64,000 nucleotides of DNA, from positions 1,576,951 to 1,640,950 of the forward strand of contig NW_008709259.1 in assembly GCF_000327385.1 (NCBI RefSeq), given 5' to 3'. Below are positions 11,610 to 23,303 of the stretch, one piece after another. The DNA comes from Lottia gigantea (taxonomy: Eukaryota; Mollusca; Gastropoda; Lottiidae). The stretch's first letter is position 1, and each line of letters opens with the position of its first letter. The notes beneath the pieces are model-generated. The model made no database searches. It had not been told where the DNA came from and saw only the letters and a program-made list of their open reading frames with translations. A program made the position numbers and the translations under genes.

Positions 11610-14600
11610 ATGCTGCGCTTCGTGTTAGTATTTTGTGCTTTAATTTTGGTGTGTGCGTCTGAAGGAAATGGTAAGGTCTATCTAGAAATTATTTTGAAAA
11701 GTCAATTTTTGACTCTGAGTGTTTTCACATGGAAAGTAAAGTTGGAACTATGCCCGTTATGGTCTGTGCGATTTATCGTCAGTTTAGTATTGCTAATGTA
11801 ATTGAACTTGGTAAGCTGCTTGGAGGGGTTCTCTAAAGAAGAATATTACTCGAATATGGTGTCAACTTCGCCCTTCAGAGTCATACGAAATAGTCGTAAC
11901 TGTAAAGATATATCTGCCTTTCATAGCATCTTCAATCGATATTGATTTTGAATCCGGATATAGCAAATAAATCTGTCGCTCGAAGTATAGAGATTTTTTT
12001 ACCATTAAATAAATAGGAAAAATATACATTTAAACAGAGCAGAATGTTTTGTGTAAGGGAATGGAAAACGCCACGCACTATGAAATGAGTTGAAATTTGC
12101 TGGGACATGGAATGAGCTGACTTCTTTTTCGAATGAGACTTGTGATAATCGTTTCTTAAAACTGTATACTAAGGTTATTGGTTTTATTTTTAAAGGAAAC
12201 GAATGTGAATTTGGTACCTTAACCCAATACTTTAATCGAGACGATCCAAGTGGCGAATACGACGACGAAACGCTAGAAAAAATCCGAAAAACCTATCCAT
12301 GTCATATATGTGATAATCCTGTTGGTTTTGATGCAAGATTGGCGAACGGACAAAGCTATACTACTAGTGGTGAAAATATTACTGTCAGTGCAACGAATGG
12401 ACTTTTATGTCGTAATGAAGACCAGGACGACCACATGTGTGAAGATTATCAGATCAGCTTCTGTTGCCCATACGGTAAAATATTAACTTATTTTAACTGT
12501 CCTAAAGCTTTTTTACCTGGGGATTGTTTTAATAAATTTTGGCGTAATGAGACGGTTTATAGTCTGGCATAAAATCTTTAGACAATTATAATCAAAGTCG
12601 TTCCATTCAATCAGGCTATATTCTCCGACATCGCAGAGAAAACCCAAAAGAAAATCACGAAATAGTAAGGATTTATAGGGGGAAGGGGGTTTAGAGTAAG
12701 GATTTATAGAGCAAGGGGGGTTAAGAGTAAGGATTTATAGGGGAAGGGGGGTTAAGAGTAAGGATTTATATGCGGAAGGGGGATTAATAGTAAGGATTTA
12801 TATTGGGAGGTGGTGTAATAGTAAGGATTTATAGGTAGAAGGGGGTTATAGTACAGATTTAAAAGGGGGGGAGGGTAATGCAATTGATCGAGGACTCTGA
12901 AATGGAAACGAAAAAGAAAAAGGTAGAAAACACCTGTCCTAAAAAAATAATATTAGCTTTATGTAATCTAAAACTCGTGAAATAGTACCAAACTCTCGAA
13001 ATACTTGAAAGCTAGAATTTTGATCTCTATTCAATTGGATTTTGATGGTTGTTAAATTCTTAACAAATTCTTTTTAGCGATTTTGTCTGCTTGTGCGTAA
13101 TGAATTAAGGTTGGCATATTCCATGCTTTCTGTCACTATCTTTAATGCATCTATGTAAACCGTATAAGATCAATAATAATTTCCACTTTTTCGTTTTAAA
13201 CCTGCAGATCCACATTGTGATGGGGAGTGGACCGACTTCTTTAATCGAGACAGTCCAAAAGACAAATACGACAATGAAGGACTAGCGAGGATCCAAGAGA
13301 AGTATACGGGTCAAGTATGTAAACACCCTACGGATATTGATGCAAGATTGGTGAATGGCGATCATTATTCCACTAGCGGCGAAAACGTTACTGTATCCGC
13401 ATCGAAAGGGTTAATGTGTAAAAATTCAGACCAGGATGACGGAATATGTGAAGATTACAAAGTTAGATTTTGCTGCCCACACGGTAAGTTATCTAATTAT
13501 AAAGTCAGATACACTCGTTCACGCAGTAAAGTATTTAATTATGAAGTCAGATACACTCGTTCACGCAGTAAAATATTTAATTATAAAGTCAGATATACTC
13601 GTTCACGCAGTAAAGTATTTAATTATAAAGTCAGATACACTCGTTCAAGCAGTAAAGTATTTAATTATAAAGTCAGATACACTCGTTCAAGCAGTAAAGT
13701 ATTTAATTATAAAGTCAGATACACTCGTTCACGCAGTAAAGTATTTAATTATAAAGTCAGATACACTCGTTCACGCAGTAAAATATTTAATTATAAAGTC
13801 AGATATACTCGTTCACGCAGTAAAGTATTTAATTATAAAGTCAGATACACTCGTTCAAGCAGTAAAGTATTTAATTATAAAGTCAGATACACTCGTTCAC
13901 GCAGTTAAATATTTAATTATAAAGTCAGATACACTCGTTCACGCAGTAAAATATTTAATTATAAAGTCAGATACACTCGTTCACGCAGTAAAATATTTAA
14001 TTAGAAAGTCAGATACACTCGTTCACGCAGTAAAATATTTAATCATAAAGTCAGATACACTCGTTCACGCAGTTAAATATTTAATTATAAAGTCAGATAC
14101 ACTCGTTCACGCAGTAAAATATTTAAAGATTCGGCCGTTAAAGCAGTACAATATTTAATTTTAGAGAAAGCTTTTGTATGAAATATTTTATTATAGAGTT
14201 AGATTATTGGTACAATATTTCATTATAGAGTCAGATTCTGGAAACAATATTTTATTATAGAGTCAGATTCTTGGATACAATATTTTATTATAGAGTCAGA
14301 TTCTGGATAAAATATCTAATTATACAGTCAGATTCTGGGTAAAATAATTCATTACAGAGTCAAATTTTGGGTAAAATATTTAATTGAGTCAGATTTGGGG
14401 TAAAGTATTTCATTATAGAGTCAGATTCTGGCTGATATTATGTATTTATATAGTCAGATTCTGGGTAAAATATTTCATTATAGAGTCAAATTTTGGGTAA
14501 AATATTCCATTATAGAGTCAGATTCTGGCAGATGTATGTAATTATAGAGTCAGATTCTGGGTAAAATATTTAATTATAGAGTCAGATATTGGGTAAAATA

Positions 14601-17600
14601 TTTAATTATAGAGTCAGATATTGGGTAAAATATTTAATTATTGAGTCAGATTTTGGGTAAAATATTTAATTATAGAGTCAGATTCTGGGTAAATTATAGA
14701 GTCAGATTCTGGGTAAAATATTCCACTGTAGAGTCAGATTTTGGGTAAAATATTTAATTATAGAAGATTCTGGCTAAGATATTTAATTATAGAGTCAGAT
14801 ATGGGGTAAAATATTTCATTATAGAGTCAGATTCTGGCTGATATTTGTAATTATAGAGTCAGATTCTGGCTGATATTTGTAATTATAGAGTCAGATTCTG
14901 TGTAAAATATTTAATTATATAGTCAGATCTATGCAAGTTTTCAACGCCATAACAAAATTATTGCTGACCTAATTAGAACGACTGGACTATTTTACGAGTC
15001 CAAACTGTTAAAAAAAGTCAGTACAAATAGTCCGATTTGGGGTTATGATGACGTATTCGATTTTAACAGAAAACATTAACTCTAGTTATCGATCACCAAA
15101 TTGAAGTATATAGCCCAAATGATTATCATTGTATTGATGATGATTTCGATTTTTTAAGATTTGGTTTAGTTTTCTTCATTGTCCAGATTTTGAAATTATC
15201 AAAGCTGAAATTTTTCTAATATTGTCTTGGCCTACAACCACTCCACTTTATACATTAATCTGCGCTATCTCTTAAAGAAATCGATAAAATTTACTGATAC
15301 TCTCTTGTTTTATTTAGATATATCGCTTTATTGTGATGGAACCTGGACCGACTTCTTTAATGTGCCAATTCAATTAGCACTTACGAAGACGAAGGACTGG
15401 CGACCGTCAAAGATATGTATATGGGCCAAGTATGTGATAACCCTATTGATCATGATGCAAAAATGGTTGATAACGATAATTATAAAGTTAGATTCTGCTG
15501 CCCACACGGTAAGATATTAAGATATGAAGTTAGATTCTGGGTAAAATGTTTAAAGGGACAGATGCGCCATTTTGGAGGGTTGATTTTAGTCTTGAATGTC
15601 ATATAAATAGTCTTCAAAAGTACTAGAAATGTACGAACATCTCATAATTCCTTCTAAAATATCTCAGAGTAGGAATTTTTTCCCTGTTTCTATAGATGTC
15701 TTTTATGGTAGTGTCTCAAACGCGTTTACTTTCAAACGCGGATAATTCTGGACACATATGGGCTGTGAACACTGGTACTGATTGGCCTATCTAAAAAAAA
15801 CCTTCCCGTTTCTGAAGTAAAAAAAATGGCGCAACTTTCCCTTGATTATAGTCAGATTCTGGCTGATTTATTTAATTATTAAGTCAGATTCTGGGTAACA
15901 TACATTTAATTATAGAGTCAGATTCTGGCTGATATATTCCATCCTTTAATCAGATTCTAGCTGATATATTTAATCATTTAGTTAGATTTTAGGTAACGTA
16001 TTTGATTATAGAGTCAGATTCTGGCTGATATATTCAATCCTTTAGTCAGATTCTGGCTGATATATTTAATCATTTAGTCAGATTCTGGGTAACATGTTTA
16101 ATTTGTACGATCTGTTTGGAATACATGTAATTCGTCAAGTTCTGTTGTCAGATTGATGAAATATTTATTTATGATTTCGATTTTTAATGAAAAGATTTTG
16201 CTTTATTACCTTTTTTCATAATTGTCTATGTTATTGAAAATATTAAATCTTTCATGAAGTTTTCTATTATATGGATGTACTGCATTTTGAGCTACATTTA
16301 ACTATGTTATCTATAACAATTTACTGATACTTCCATCTTTGCTTTATTTAGAAGCTCTACCACATTGTGATGGAATCTGGACCGACTTCTTTGATCGAGA
16401 TGATCCAACTTCCGGCAAAACCGACGACGAAAGACTGTCGCTAATTCGAAATAAGCATCCCAAAGTATGTAAAAGTCCTACTGCCGTTGATGCAAGACTA
16501 ATGAATGGCATGCTATATACTACTAGTAACGAACACGTTCAAGTATCTGCATCGGAAGGGTTAATCTGTGAAAATTCAGACCAGGATGACGGAATATGTG
16601 AAGATTATCAAGTTAGATTCTGCTGCCCACACGGTAAGATATTTAATAATCTAGCCAGATTCAACCGTTTACACAGTAAAATATTTAATTATAGAGTCAG
16701 ATTCAACCGTTCACACAGTAAAATATTTAATTATATTCAGCCGTTTACACAGTATAGAGTCAGATTCAGCCTTTTACACAGTAAAATATTTAATTTTAAA
16801 GTCAGATTCAGCCGTTCACACAGTAAAATATTTAATTATAAAGTCAGATTCAGCCGTTCACACAGTAAAATATTTAATTATAAAGTCAGATTCACCTGTT
16901 CACACAGTAAAATATTTAATTATAGAGTCAGATTCAGCCTTTTACACAGTAAAATATTGAATTATAAAGTCAGATTCAGCCGTTCACACACTAAAATATT
17001 TAAGTATAAAGTCAGATTCAGCTGTTCACACAGTAAAATATTTAATTATAAAGTCAGATTCAGCCGTTCACACAGTAAAATATTGAATTATAAAGTCAGA
17101 TTCAGCCGTTCACACAGTAAAATATTTAATAATAAAGTCAGATTCAGCCGTTCACACTGTAAAATATTTAATTAATTAAGTCAAATTCTACTCTGAGATA
17201 AATAAGAAAAATACTATTCATATATTAAGATAGTTAGGTATAATAATGCGTAATTCTGCAGTCAGACTAACATTCTTGAAAAGAGTAAATCTGATTCTTC
17301 TTCAGTATCCCTGTACAAAAGGCCTTTTGCCAGAGTGGTAAACTATTTTCTACATTTTAAAACTGTTTTTCTATATAAATTTTTAATTTTGTTTGTTTAG
17401 ATCATTACGTGCCAGACTGTGATGGATACTGGACTGAATTCCTTAATGGAGACGGACCAGATAATGAATATGATTTAGAACGACAGTATGCCATCCGAGT
17501 GAAGTTTCCTGGTAAAGTATGTGAATACCCAACTGCTGTTGATGCAAGGGTGAAAAATACTAATGAATTTTCTTCAACAGCAGAAATACTTTTTATCGGA

Positions 17601-20464
17601 GCATGGTATGGATTAGTCTGTAGGAATTCCAACCAGAAGGATGGGAAGTGTGAAAATTATGAAGTCAGATTTTGTTGTCCACATGGTAAATATTTAATTA
17701 TACAACCACGAGTCCGCTCTTAAGTTTTGTATGTCAGATCCTTAGATTGGCATTGGTAACAAGGTCAGATGCTATAGCTATTGTATTACGTGTCTCACAT
17801 GTCCATAATCAATTCATAATTAGCTAAATTAGAAGAGCATTACCAGCAGAATTCCAATGAGTGACTGATCAAAAAAGGTCAAAAAATCTTTTTTTGTTTA
17901 TCCAGACTGTACATACATGGACATTTATGATTGGTTAAAACTTTTAATTATATGCAATGAGAAAATAATGATATGATAAAGAATACATGATAATTCATTA
18001 GAAACACCGATTAATCAAATAGTTTGCTTAATTTGACACTAACAAATAAGGAAACCCATCTTTAACATTAGGCCCTATCACTGAATTGTGGAAGTACAAA
18101 GTAAAGCCAATTCCAATAGCTATCGAAACCATTCAGAATATTTACAAATTGCACTTCAACATATACTTTTATCCCCTTATTCAGCACCCAAAGAGCCATA
18201 TTGTGATGGAGAGTGGACCGACTTCTTTAATCGAGACGATCCTAACGGCAATTACGACTATGAAACACTGGAGAAAATCCGAGAGGACTATTCTGTATGT
18301 GAAAACCCTACTGGATTTGATGCTAGATTGTTGCATGGCGAACATTATACCACGAGCGGAGATGTAGTCGTAGTCAGTTCATCGTTTGGACTTACATGCA
18401 AGAATTCAGAGCAGAAAGATGGGAAATGTGAAGATTATAAAATCAGATTCTGCTGTCCAAAAGGTTATACACCATTTTTTTTAGATAATATACTGAAATA
18501 CTTCAGTGCAGTATCATTTTGCCTATGTACTATGGACGATTATATATTCTAGTGATTTAAATTACCAAATTGTATTGCATTGTGATTTTATAGTGTTTTC
18601 TTTCGAGTTGCTGTTTTCTGAGGTAGCCTATACTAAAATTACTTTGGTTAATCAACAGCACTTTAGGTTAGGCTAAATTACATTTGGACTTTTGCTTTGT
18701 ATTTAGAACTTAAACTTGAAGAGCCACAATGTTCAAACTGGACGTGGTTTTTCAGTCAAGATAACCCAGACGATGGTCTCGAAGACGAAAGACTGGAGGA
18801 AATCCGAAAGGCGTATCCAGAAGTATGTGAAAAACCTACTGCTATTCATGCACAACTTCTTAATGGAGATCATTATGCCACTGCTAAAGAAGTACTTACA
18901 ATTTCTCCATTGTTTGGACTGCAGTGTAAGAATTCAGACCAGGATGACAGGAGATGTGAAAATTATGAAGTTAAATTCTGCTGCCCACAAGGTAAAATGT
19001 TTAATTATGATAAAATAATTCTGCTGTTCACAGCGTAAATTATTTTATGAGAAAGTCAGATGGTAGGTAAATTATTTATTTATAAAATCAGATTCTGCTG
19101 TTCACAGCGTAAATTATTTTATGAGAAAAATATAAAATCAGATTCTGTTGTTCAAAGGTATCGATTTATCGAACTATAAGAATTCGAACATAAAAAGGGC
19201 AGTCACAAGATTCATTTTTTTTATACCATAAATCCTTGATCCAGACTTGAATTAGGTCCAACTATTCGGATTCGAACCTAAAAACTAAAAAGGCCAATAA
19301 AAAGACAAAAAACCATAAAACATTCTATTTCTAGATTTAAAACCTGTGGAGCCATATTGTGATGGAAACTGGACGGAATTCTTTGATCAAGACAATCCAA
19401 CGGGCGGATCTGATGATGAATCATTCGAGAAACTCTATAACGCTTACCCCGACCAAATCTGTGAACATCCTATTGGCTTTGATGCCAGATTGGATAATGG
19501 ATATTCCTATACCACCAGCGATGATGTAGTAACTGTCGGCCCAACGTATGGAATCGTCTGTAAAAATTCGGATCAGAAGAGTGGAAAATGTCAAAATTAT
19601 ATGATAAGATTCTGTTGCAAAACAGGTAATAATTTAATTTAAGACTTTCCTTTTCATTATCAAGTCTGAAGTGTCGAAGGTCAAATATATTCATCTGGTA
19701 ATATAATTGGAAAACTCAGAAAACTGCTCTATGTCTTAATTCAAATGGGTCAAATAACTTTTCTGGATTTTGCATGATTAATGAGTACACCCATAATGCC
19801 TAATGACGCAATTTCGACGTCGGCCGGGAAATAGGAATGGCAGGGTTAAGCATACAAAGCTAGAAAACCACATGTGAACCCCTGTTTTACCTACGGCATA
19901 TTCATTTATTCATCCATTGTATATATGCAATCATACCAAGTTTTATACAATACATGTATACTCATTATATTAATAATCACCTTCCATAAACTGTTCACAG
20001 GACGCGATCCACAACGACCAATCCCTTTTCATCTTAAAGCATAAAATTTAGGAAAGCATAGTCGATTCTAGGTATCTGGTGATGACTGCCAAAAGATTTT
20101 GAATTCAATTAAATTGCTTGTATATTGCCTTGTTCTACCATTGGCAATAAACATTTTGCACTTACTTATATTTCATTTGTAAGCTAAAATCCTCGACTGC
20201 CCTGAGGGATTCTGGACCGACTTCTATAATGTTGATAGTCCGGGAGACCAAGACGAAGCCGAAACACTGAGTGAAATCCGAAAAGTTCACCCCGAGGTTT
20301 GTGAAGATCCATCTGATATTGATGCAAGATTGGTAAATGGTTTGGACTACACTGAAAGCGACGATACAGTTACTATAGGCCCGTCGTTTGGACTGCTTTG
20401 TGAGGATGCACATCAGAAAGACAAGTTGTGTGATGACTATAAAGTCCGATTCTGGTGTCATTAA
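11610..20464 (+). CDS. WxxW gene 1: secreted protein with eight tandem WxxW (Mucin2_WxxW-type) domains, ~772 aa
   Basis: Exon 1 (11610-11670) encodes a signal peptide, MLRFVLVFCALILVCASEG, and ends in phase 1. The domain exons, all phase 1-1, are 12196-12474, 13208-13483, 16352-16633, 17401-17685, 18185-18463, 18707-18991, 19335-19625 and the last, 20184-20464 with TAA. Typical domain: CDGxWTDFFxRDxP, then VCxxPxxxDARLxNGxxYTTS, GLxCKNSDQDDxxCEDY, VRFCCPxG; about six Cys, fitting disulfides outside the cell. This is the domain of cartilage intermediate layer protein and mucins. Most units have WTDFF where the family has WxxWF; the first has lost W (LTQYF). A ninth, decayed exon (15318-15508) is left out; with it skipped the coding length is 2319 nt. 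The last domain ends VRFWCH-stop instead of at a donor. Function unknown; a matrix or mucus role is only a guess. Confidence 0.88.
12664..12876. repeat. G-rich minisatellite in intron 2 of WxxW gene 1
   Basis: About seven copies of a ~32-bp unit AGTAAGGATTTATAGGGG plus an AAGGGGGGTTA-like part. The repeated G-runs could form quadruplexes on the transcribed RNA. Confidence 0.85.
13484..14158 (+). repeat. 42-bp minisatellite derived from the preceding exon's 3' end and donor
   Basis: About 15 units begin immediately at the splice donor of exon 13208-13483. Each unit reads AATTATAAAGTCAGATACAC then TCGTTCACGCAGTAAAGTAT. Aligned codon by codon, the unit (NYKVRYTRSRSKVF) matches the exon end plus donor (DYKVRFCCPHGKLS). 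Because 42 is a multiple of three, several units stay open and make a false long frame. Confidence 0.9.
14159..14935 (+). repeat. ~32-bp minisatellite, shorter derivative of the same exon-donor sequence
   Basis: About 23 imperfect units of ATTATAGAGTCAGATTCTGG followed by GTAAAATATTTA. It equals the exon end GATTATAAAGTCAGATTCTG joined to GGTAAGATATTTA with the ~10 nt for CCPH removed, so each unit holds a donor-like GG|GTAAAA. Confidence 0.88.
15318..15508 (+). pseudogene. Decayed WxxW domain exon in WxxW gene 1
   Basis: Good acceptor (TATTTAG) and donor (ACACG|GTAAGA) flank a recognisable but damaged domain. It begins YCDGTWTDFFN, then loses frame after N, where the RDDP segment is altered; it resumes in another frame as EDEGLA and VCDNPIDHDAKMVD, then jumps straight to NYKVRFCCPHG. 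The segment from YTTSGE to GICE is deleted. Length is 191 nt, not a multiple of three, whereas all other domain exons are; including it would break the frame of gene 1. It is therefore probably skipped or spliced non-productively. Confidence 0.8.
15550..15845 (+). mobile_element. MITE family A copy 2, inserted in the intronic minisatellite
   Basis: Starts TTAAAGGGACAGATGCGCCA and ends GGCGCAACTTTCCCTTGA. It interrupts a 32-bp repeat unit: AGATTCTGGGTAAAATGT before, TTATAGTCAGATTCTGG after. The MITE is therefore younger than that array. Confidence 0.8.
15846..16105 (+). repeat. Continuation of the ~32-bp exon-derived minisatellite
   Basis: About eight units of ATTATAGAGTCAGATTCTGG with CTGATATATTYAAT or GTAACAT, following the decayed exon's donor and split from it by the family A MITE. 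Confidence 0.8.
16634..17176 (+). repeat. 42-bp exon-donor-derived minisatellite after exon 16352-16633
   Basis: About 13 units starting directly at the donor, coding NYKVRFSRSHSKIF in the exon's frame; compare the exon end DYQVRFCCPHGKIF. It resembles the array after exon 13208-13483 but differs in its own consensus (AGATTCAGCCGTTCACACAG), suggesting separate expansion. Confidence 0.9.
17790..18065. mobile_element. MITE family B copy 2 (reversed, one end lost)
   Basis: Reverse complement of most of 828-1075: CTAAATTAGAAGAG, ACTGATCAAAAAAGGTC, GTTTATCCAGACTGTA and GGAAACCCATCTTTAA are shared. The right end has TTAA; the left end cannot be found. Confidence 0.7.
18992..19165 (+). repeat. Short exon-donor-derived repeat after exon 18707-18991
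   Basis: Two to three copies of ATAAAATCAGATTCTGCTGT followed by TCACAGCGTAAATTATTT. It corresponds to the exon end plus donor (GAAGTTAAATTCTGCTGCCC ... GGTAAAATGTTT). Confidence 0.7.
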
Positions 20465-20479
20465 TCTGGTAAGATGTAG

Positions 20480-20485
20480 AATAAA
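20480..20485 (+). terminator. Possible polyadenylation signal of WxxW gene 1
   Basis: AATAAA 16 nt after the stop codon; close but usable. It supports the gene ending here rather than reading on to gene 2. Confidence 0.4.
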
Positions 20486-21283
20486 ATTACGACCTGTACA
20501 GAGTACATATTATTTGTAAAATCCAATGAAAATTCAAATTTTCAAGTTTTATATTATATGAGCCATGGTCGTCTTCGTCTTTCGGCGAATCCCACTTTCA
20601 CATATGCTGCAAAATAAATCGGACCCTTTGATAGAAGCTCGGATATATTATTTATTGCATACTTGTAAATTAGTAAGTAACATTTAATATTTTGTTTTAT
20701 AGGTGATGGTGAGGATAAAACATCTATTGTAAATTCACACAACTCTTGTTATACCCTGAACTACTGACTTTTTCAAAACTTAGATGAGAATATATCTTTA
20801 CTATTCAATGAAAAAATATTAAACCTTATCTTTTAAACTGTTGTTTTTCAATTAAAGTACCTTTAGTTGCATTTACATTGGTATTTTGTCAGGTGTGGAT
20901 CATTGACCACAGGATTTCTCTATGCATAATGATACAAAAATTTTAAAGTGAGGTCGAGGGGAGGGGGGTACAAAGCCAGGTCATGTGACATCCCCGAGAA
21001 AAGATCGACTGTACAAACGTCACTTTTCAAGCTTACACTCACCATTACCCCTTTCAGGATACTTGATTTACATTACCGCCTATAAATCCTTACCATTACG
21101 TGATTTTCTCTTAGGTTTTCCCTGCGTTATTCTTCATATATTCTTCTTCATGACAGAACGACTTAAATCATAAATGTTTATGCTCCACTTCAAAGCACCT
21201 CATTACCTCCCAAAATTTCAACCCCTGATCAAGACCAAGTAAAACGTTTACATCGACCACAAGTATGCCTCTTTAATGACGCG

Positions 21284-21633
21284 AATGAGCTGCAGTGGCT
21301 CAGTGAGTTAGGCACTTGCTCGCTAACCTGAAGGTCCAGGGTTCAATCTCGGCATAGGTCGAGATAATACCTTCGGATTTTTCAACCCGGTTTCCTCCTG
21401 TCAGTGATGCAGGCAAGAGGGGTTGACATGGAAAAAGCATCTAGTCGTTCGGTGGGACAATAAACCGAGCTGTGTACGTTAAAGATCCGTCGACAGCTGG
21501 AAATCGAACAAGAGCAGGCAAATGCCGCTGTCATGGAAACATTTCCCTCAATGCACCTGAATGGCGTTATCCGTCTTCACGGTGCAAAAAATTATGACGT
21601 ATAAAGACTCCATTCATTTCATTCTTCTTTTTT
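21284..21633 (+). mobile_element. tRNA-derived SINE, full length, perfect 12-bp target duplication
   Basis: The 5' part carries pol III box A (TGGCTCAGTGAG, 21297-21308) and box B (GGTTCAATC, 21340-21348) at tRNA-like spacing. A ~250-bp body and a tail of ATTC/T-rich sequence follow. The identical 12-mer TTTAATGACGCG flanks it at 21272-21283 and 21634-21645, as made by LINE-driven insertion. It is therefore a recent copy. Related decayed bodies lie at 29275-29470 and possibly 49070-49245. Confidence 0.9.
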
Positions 21634-21984
21634 TTTAATGACGCGTAAACTGTGAAGTGCTGAATAGATAAGATGCTGAAGTAACATAATTTCTTTCCTG
21701 AAGCGGCTTGATACCAGCGCATTTTCAATATTCAGTATAGCACTCTTTCGACTTATCTCCCTTAGCATGGTGAATGTTACCTGAAATTATACTACTTCAA
21801 AATGTACACCACGGCGCATGAGCTTTTCTATGTCACATAGTTGAACACAGTGTTTGACAATCGGGGAGCTAACATTCTCATATAGCAGTAAACGCAATCA
21901 AACAATACATTGTGAAAGTTCCGCAAGAGTACCTTGCAACATATCACGGTGTTAAATGGCGACCCTTGTACCCAATATAATTAC

Positions 21985-22170
21985 AATATAGACTATCTCA
22001 TAATTCCCTCAAAAATATCTCCCACTCAGAATTTCATTTCCTATTTCTATGGAATAGATATCTTTTCTATATATATGGCAGTGTATCAAGAAAAGACTCA
22101 TCTTTCAAACTTTCTAGACACAGTTGGATTTGAAGGCTCAAATTTTGACGGTGAGCTGTGAACACTATTT
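21985..22170 (+). mobile_element. MITE family A copy 3 (partial)
   Basis: Central part only: CTCATAATTCC, TCTTTTCTATATAT and the core CTCAAATTTTGACGGTGAGC with GTGAACACTAT. The ends are lost. Confidence 0.65.
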
Positions 22171-22549
22171 TCAAATATACCCACTTAAAACAAATTCAGT
22201 TTGATTATAGCATATTTACTATTTTCATATATTATTTACACCGTTTTAAATAATGAAAGTTTTGCCTTAGTCTTGTTTATCTTGGCAAGAAATCAACACG
22301 ACTAATGTCATTTTTGGTAATTACACCACCTTATTATGAAAAGTGGATCTTTACTCTACTTTTAAAAGTGCTTTTTGTCAAAAGTTGTTACCAATATATA
22401 TTTTTGGAAGTTAATGGCATGCTCCGGGGAAGGTTGTTTCATTTTATAACCATTATACCTTATAGAAATATTGTTGATTGTAATATAGATAATACGTTTC
22501 CTGCAATAAAAACAAAAACAAAAATAACAATAATATTCAAGGATAATTA

Positions 22550-22850
22550 TTAAAGGGGGGGGGGGGGGTTGTGATTTTACTTTTGAACATATGTAAATAG
22601 TCTTCAGAAGTACTAGAAATGTAAAAAAAAACACATAATTCCTTAAAAAAAAAATACTTCAAACTAGGAATTTCACTCACTATATATCTAGGCCTATCGT
22701 CATTTTAACATGCAAACACAGATAATACTGGACACTTTTTGAAGGCTCAAATTTCGACGGTGAGCTATGAACACTAATACTGATTGGCTTAGCTAAATAA
22801 AATATAATTGGTCACAAAAAAAAAAAAAAAAAATGGCGCATCTGTCCCTG
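22550..22850 (+). mobile_element. MITE family A copy 4
   Basis: Starts TTAAAGGGG with an expanded G-run and ends ATGGCGCATCTGTCCCTGTA. The internal family core is conserved; a long A-run precedes the right end. Confidence 0.8.
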
Positions 22851-23194
22851 TATATAAATTTAGAATAAATGTTTAGTAAACATTAAAAGAGTTAAAATCC
22901 GAATGCTCAACGATATCACAAGGAAATAAAAAAAATTTATGGAGTTTCCAAAAATCAAAAACGTTTCGCTTGGCCTGCACAGAACCGTAACTTCATCTAA
23001 GCAAATGAGACCAATGCATCTTGTCGAATTTTACAAAAGGTAAAACAAATATACATTTTGTTTGACAAAAGTAAAAATATGATATTAGCAAAATTAATCG
23101 CAATTTTGAAAACGTGGCGATGAAGTACAGGAGTTTGGCCTAGTAGGAAAAAGACCATTGTTACGTGCAGTAGCATATTATCATGTAGAAAAGA

Positions 23195-23303
23195 AACCAC
23201 AGACGCCTGAATGAAAATTGGAATGTTGCAAATTGGTGCTATCAGTGTCTCCGATACACCTATTTTTTCTCTAGAAAACCGCTTCACAATCCCTTTTACC
23301 AAG
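23195..23303. mobile_element. One arm of fold-back MITE family C
   Basis: Shares GAAAATTGGAATGKTRCAAA, TGGTGCTATCAGTGTC and CCGATACAC with the right arm of the element at 52310-52633, and ends CACAATCCCTTTTA, equal to that element's left end reversed. No left arm was found here. Confidence 0.6.

Noticed and set aside
13348-14158. Long frames with a 14-residue repeat (NYKVRYTRSRSKVF; KYLIIKSDTLVHAV) as a repeat protein
   Set aside because: They are read-through of an intronic 42-bp minisatellite past a good splice donor at 13483.
16339-17175. 278-codon frame as one protein
   Set aside because: The first part is the exon 16352-16633; the rest is minisatellite beyond its donor.
21288-21360. 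tRNA gene
   Set aside because: Box A and box B are present but the arms do not fold as a complete tRNA, and the sequence continues into a SINE body with flanking target duplications.
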